In this document: piece by piece, positions 6,127 to 7,155 of the stretch
How the letters are laid out: the number at the start of each line of letters is the position of its first letter
Position numbering within the stretch: position 1 is the stretch's first letter
Assembly: GCA_035561355.1 (NCBI GenBank)
Contig: DATMXS010000382.1
Span: 1-7,155 of the forward strand
DNA: 7,155 bases
Reading direction: 5' to 3'
Origin: DATMXS01 sp035561355
Lineage (GTDB): Bacteria > Acidobacteriota > Terriglobia > Bryobacterales > Bryobacteraceae
The notes under the pieces: model-generated
Seen by the model: the letters and a program-made list of their open reading frames with translations, nothing else
Told to the model about the DNA's origin: nothing
Databases searched by the model: none
Position numbers and translations under genes: made by a program

Positions 6127-6190
6127 CTCCGTACAGTTCCGAAACAAAGAACTTACCCGTACGTCTCCGTACACACCGGTACTTAAGTAC
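6127..6190. repeat. Phased GTAC repeats and 12-bp palindrome, possible operator
   Basis: The 151-nt gap between the two minus-strand genes (6087-6237) is clearly richer in A and T than the genes. It holds five GTAC words at 6131, 6159, 6169, 6179 and 6187; the middle three are exactly 10 bp apart, about one helical turn. CTCCGTACA is repeated exactly at 6127-6135 and 6165-6173. GTACTTAAGTAC (6179-6190) is a perfect palindrome. The block lies 41-104 nt upstream of the response regulator start, a fitting place for a transcription factor or activator site. Nothing else was found in this gap, and no terminator was found. Confidence 0.4.
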
Positions 6191-6237
6191 TAAGAAATAA
6201 GTGCCGACGTGTGAGGGACTGAGTGTGAAAAGTGCGC

Positions 6238-6708
6238 TCACGTGGGATAGGCGCCGACCAGCCGCGTGACCCAGCCGTGCGCCCGGTGGAACCACGCGCC
6301 GTTCGGCAGAAACATGTACGGGCAGTAGCCCGCGATTGCGCTCAAGCCGAGTTCGCGGCAGGTCTGAAGCGCGGCGGGATCGATCTTCGATGGTCCTTTG
6401 AATCCGTACAGCCAAACGCGCCGTATGCCGGCGTCCGAACAATCCCGGATTGCAGGCGCGGCGTGAGCCGAAGGCAGCATGATCAGCGCGGCATCCACGG
6501 GCGGTGCGATGTCCTGAACGCGAGGGAAGCACTGAACTCCGCCAATCTCCGTGGCATTCGGATTGACGGGCACCACGTCATAGCCCGCGCGGCGCAGGTC
6601 GGTGAATAGCTTCGCGCTGAAGTCTTTGTCGCTGCGGCTTGCGCCGATCATGGCGATGCGGTGTTGGGCGAGAAACTCGCGGATGGCGGAAAGGCTCTTG
6701 TCTGCCAT
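6238..6708 (-). CDS. CoA-binding (YccU-like) domain protein
   Basis: The 156-residue cytoplasmic protein carries a CoA_binding_2-type Rossmann domain, related to the CoA-binding domain of succinyl-CoA synthetase and to YccU. Visible motifs are IAMIGASRSDKDFSAKL (18-34, the nucleotide-binding glycine loop), GYDVVPVNPNATEIGGV (42-58), VDAALIMLPSAHAAPAI (71-87) and GIRRVWLYGF (94-103). The C-terminal segment GYCPYMFLPNGAWFHRAHGW (127-146) is a family variant in place of the short Cys ending of YccU. No enzymatic activity is established for these small proteins. I chose ATG at 6708 because a perfect TATAAT lies exactly 6 nt upstream and the domain starts soon after; the longer frame adds 40 Arg/Pro-rich residues that overlap the divergent gene. 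The nearest gene is the divergent DUF4126 gene. Confidence 0.87.
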   Translation of the reverse strand: MADKSLSAIREFLAQHRIAMIGASRSDKDFSAKLFTDLRRAGYDVVPVNPNATEIGGVQCFPRVQDIAPPVDAALIMLPSAHAAPAIRDCSDAGIRRVWLYGFKGPSKIDPAALQTCRELGLSAIAGYCPYMFLPNGAWFHRAHGWVTRLVGAYPT

Positions 6709-6714
6709 TCCGGC

Positions 6715-6720
6715 ATTATA
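6715..6720 (-). promoter_or_regulatory. Perfect -10 box TATAAT placed for leaderless transcription
   Basis: On the minus strand TATAAT is followed by 6 nt and then the ATG at 6708, so the expected first transcribed base is the A of the start codon. No ribosome binding site exists in between. No clear -35 hexamer is visible. On the plus strand the overlapping CATTAT (6714-6719) matches the -10 consensus at four bases and could serve the divergent gene at 6747. Confidence 0.65.
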
Positions 6721-6746
6721 GCGGCTGGGCATGCGAAGCTGGCTGC

Positions 6747-7155
6747 ATGGACAACCTGGCCGCGCTCGGCACTCTTGCCGGCCTGGGGCTGACGGCTGGC
6801 CTCCGTCTCTATGCGACCGTCCTCGCACTCGGGCTCGGCATCCGCTTCGGGCTGATACACCTCAAACCCGGCCTGGAGCACTTGAGCGCTTTCGGGAACG
6901 AGTGGGTGCTGGGAATTGCAGGGCTCGCCTACTCCGTCGAGTTTCTTGCCGATAAGATCCCGTGGGTAGACAGCCGCTGGGACTCAATCCACACGTTCAT
7001 AAGGCCGCTCGGCGCCGCGCTCATCGGCGCGACAGCATTCGGCGATCTCAGCCCGGCGGCCGCGCTCGGAGCGGGCCTGTTCACCGGCAGCATCGCGCTC
7101 ACCGGCCACTCGGCCAAAGCGGGCACGCGGCTGGTATTGAATCACAGCCCCGAAC
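6747..7155 (+). CDS. DUF4126 family membrane protein (3' end outside window)
   Basis: An open frame from ATG at 6747 runs off the window end, giving 136 residues so far. It reads MDNLAALGTLAGLGLTAGLR and contains LAYSVEFLADKIPWVDSRWD (60-79) followed by SIHTFIRPLGAALIGATAFG (80-99), the hallmark of DUF4126, an integral membrane family of unknown function. Hydrophobic stretches at about 4-32, 54-67, 88-98 and 103-118 fit several membrane segments. The start is only 38 nt from the divergent CoA-binding protein gene, so the two probably share a promoter region. GAAG at 6735-6738 is a weak ribosome binding site 8 nt before the ATG. An ATG at 6731 is in a different frame and is not used. Confidence 0.85.
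   Translation, partial: MDNLAALGTLAGLGLTAGLRLYATVLALGLGIRFGLIHLKPGLEHLSAFGNEWVLGIAGLAYSVEFLADKIPWVDSRWDSIHTFIRPLGAALIGATAFGDLSPAAALGAGLFTGSIALTGHSAKAGTRLVLNHSPE

Noticed and set aside
5730..6200. 156-residue plus-strand frame opposite the response regulator
   Set aside because: Antisense to a receiver domain with all catalytic residues; no domain of its own.
6709..6828. Longer N-terminus for the CoA-binding protein
   Set aside because: The 40 extra residues are Arg/Pro/Cys-rich, overlap the divergent DUF4126 gene, and the perfect TATAAT points to the start at 6708.
1..7155. CRISPR array, tRNA, rRNA or insertion sequence
   Set aside because: No regularly spaced long repeats, no cloverleaf or rRNA-like stretch, no transposase motifs or terminal inverted repeats were seen by eye.

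Overview
This is a GC-rich window, coding on both strands, from what looks like a bacterium. The long open frames on the opposite strand are mostly shadows caused by the GC-rich codon bias. The gene set (MtaA/URO-D-type methyltransferases, DUF1638, DUF4126, a stand-alone receiver protein) and the -10-like boxes placed directly against start codons suggest an Acidobacteria-like genome, perhaps of the Bryobacter/Solibacter type. That assignment is inference from gene content, not from a marker gene.

Region 1 (4-2868) is a tight plus-strand cluster for corrinoid-dependent methyl transfer. It holds a URO-D superfamily methyltransferase (4-1281), a corrinoid protein with the B12-binding DxHxxG motif whose start overlaps the first gene (1274-1921), and, after a 59-nt spacer able to fold into competing hairpins, a zinc-type homocysteine S-methyltransferase (1981-2868). 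Together they resemble a methionine synthase split into separate proteins. A plausible route is: unknown methyl donor, then URO-D methyltransferase, then corrinoid protein, then homocysteine, giving methionine. No reductive activase for the corrinoid, methylenetetrahydrofolate reductase or transporter lies in the window.

Region 2 (2865-3674) is a cysteine-free SIR2-like protein whose ATG overlaps the TGA of the homocysteine methyltransferase gene. It is therefore probably translationally coupled to the methyl-transfer genes. Stand-alone SIR2-like domains of this kind are known as NAD-degrading effectors in several anti-phage systems, so its place in a one-carbon operon is the most surprising feature here.

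Region 3 (3693-5713) begins with a possible near-leaderless promoter. It encodes a DUF1638 protein (GTG start), a second, shorter URO-D/MtaA-type methyltransferase with the complete HxC...C zinc motif (2-nt gap), and a 66-residue membrane protein with a strong ribosome binding site.

Region 4 (5670-6708) is on the minus strand: a single-domain response regulator that overlaps the end of the small membrane gene tail to tail, a 151-nt AT-richer gap with phased GTAC repeats and a 12-bp palindrome, and a CoA-binding (YccU-like) protein with a perfect TATAAT placed for leaderless transcription. Region 5 (6747-7155) is a divergent DUF4126 membrane protein gene cut by the window end.
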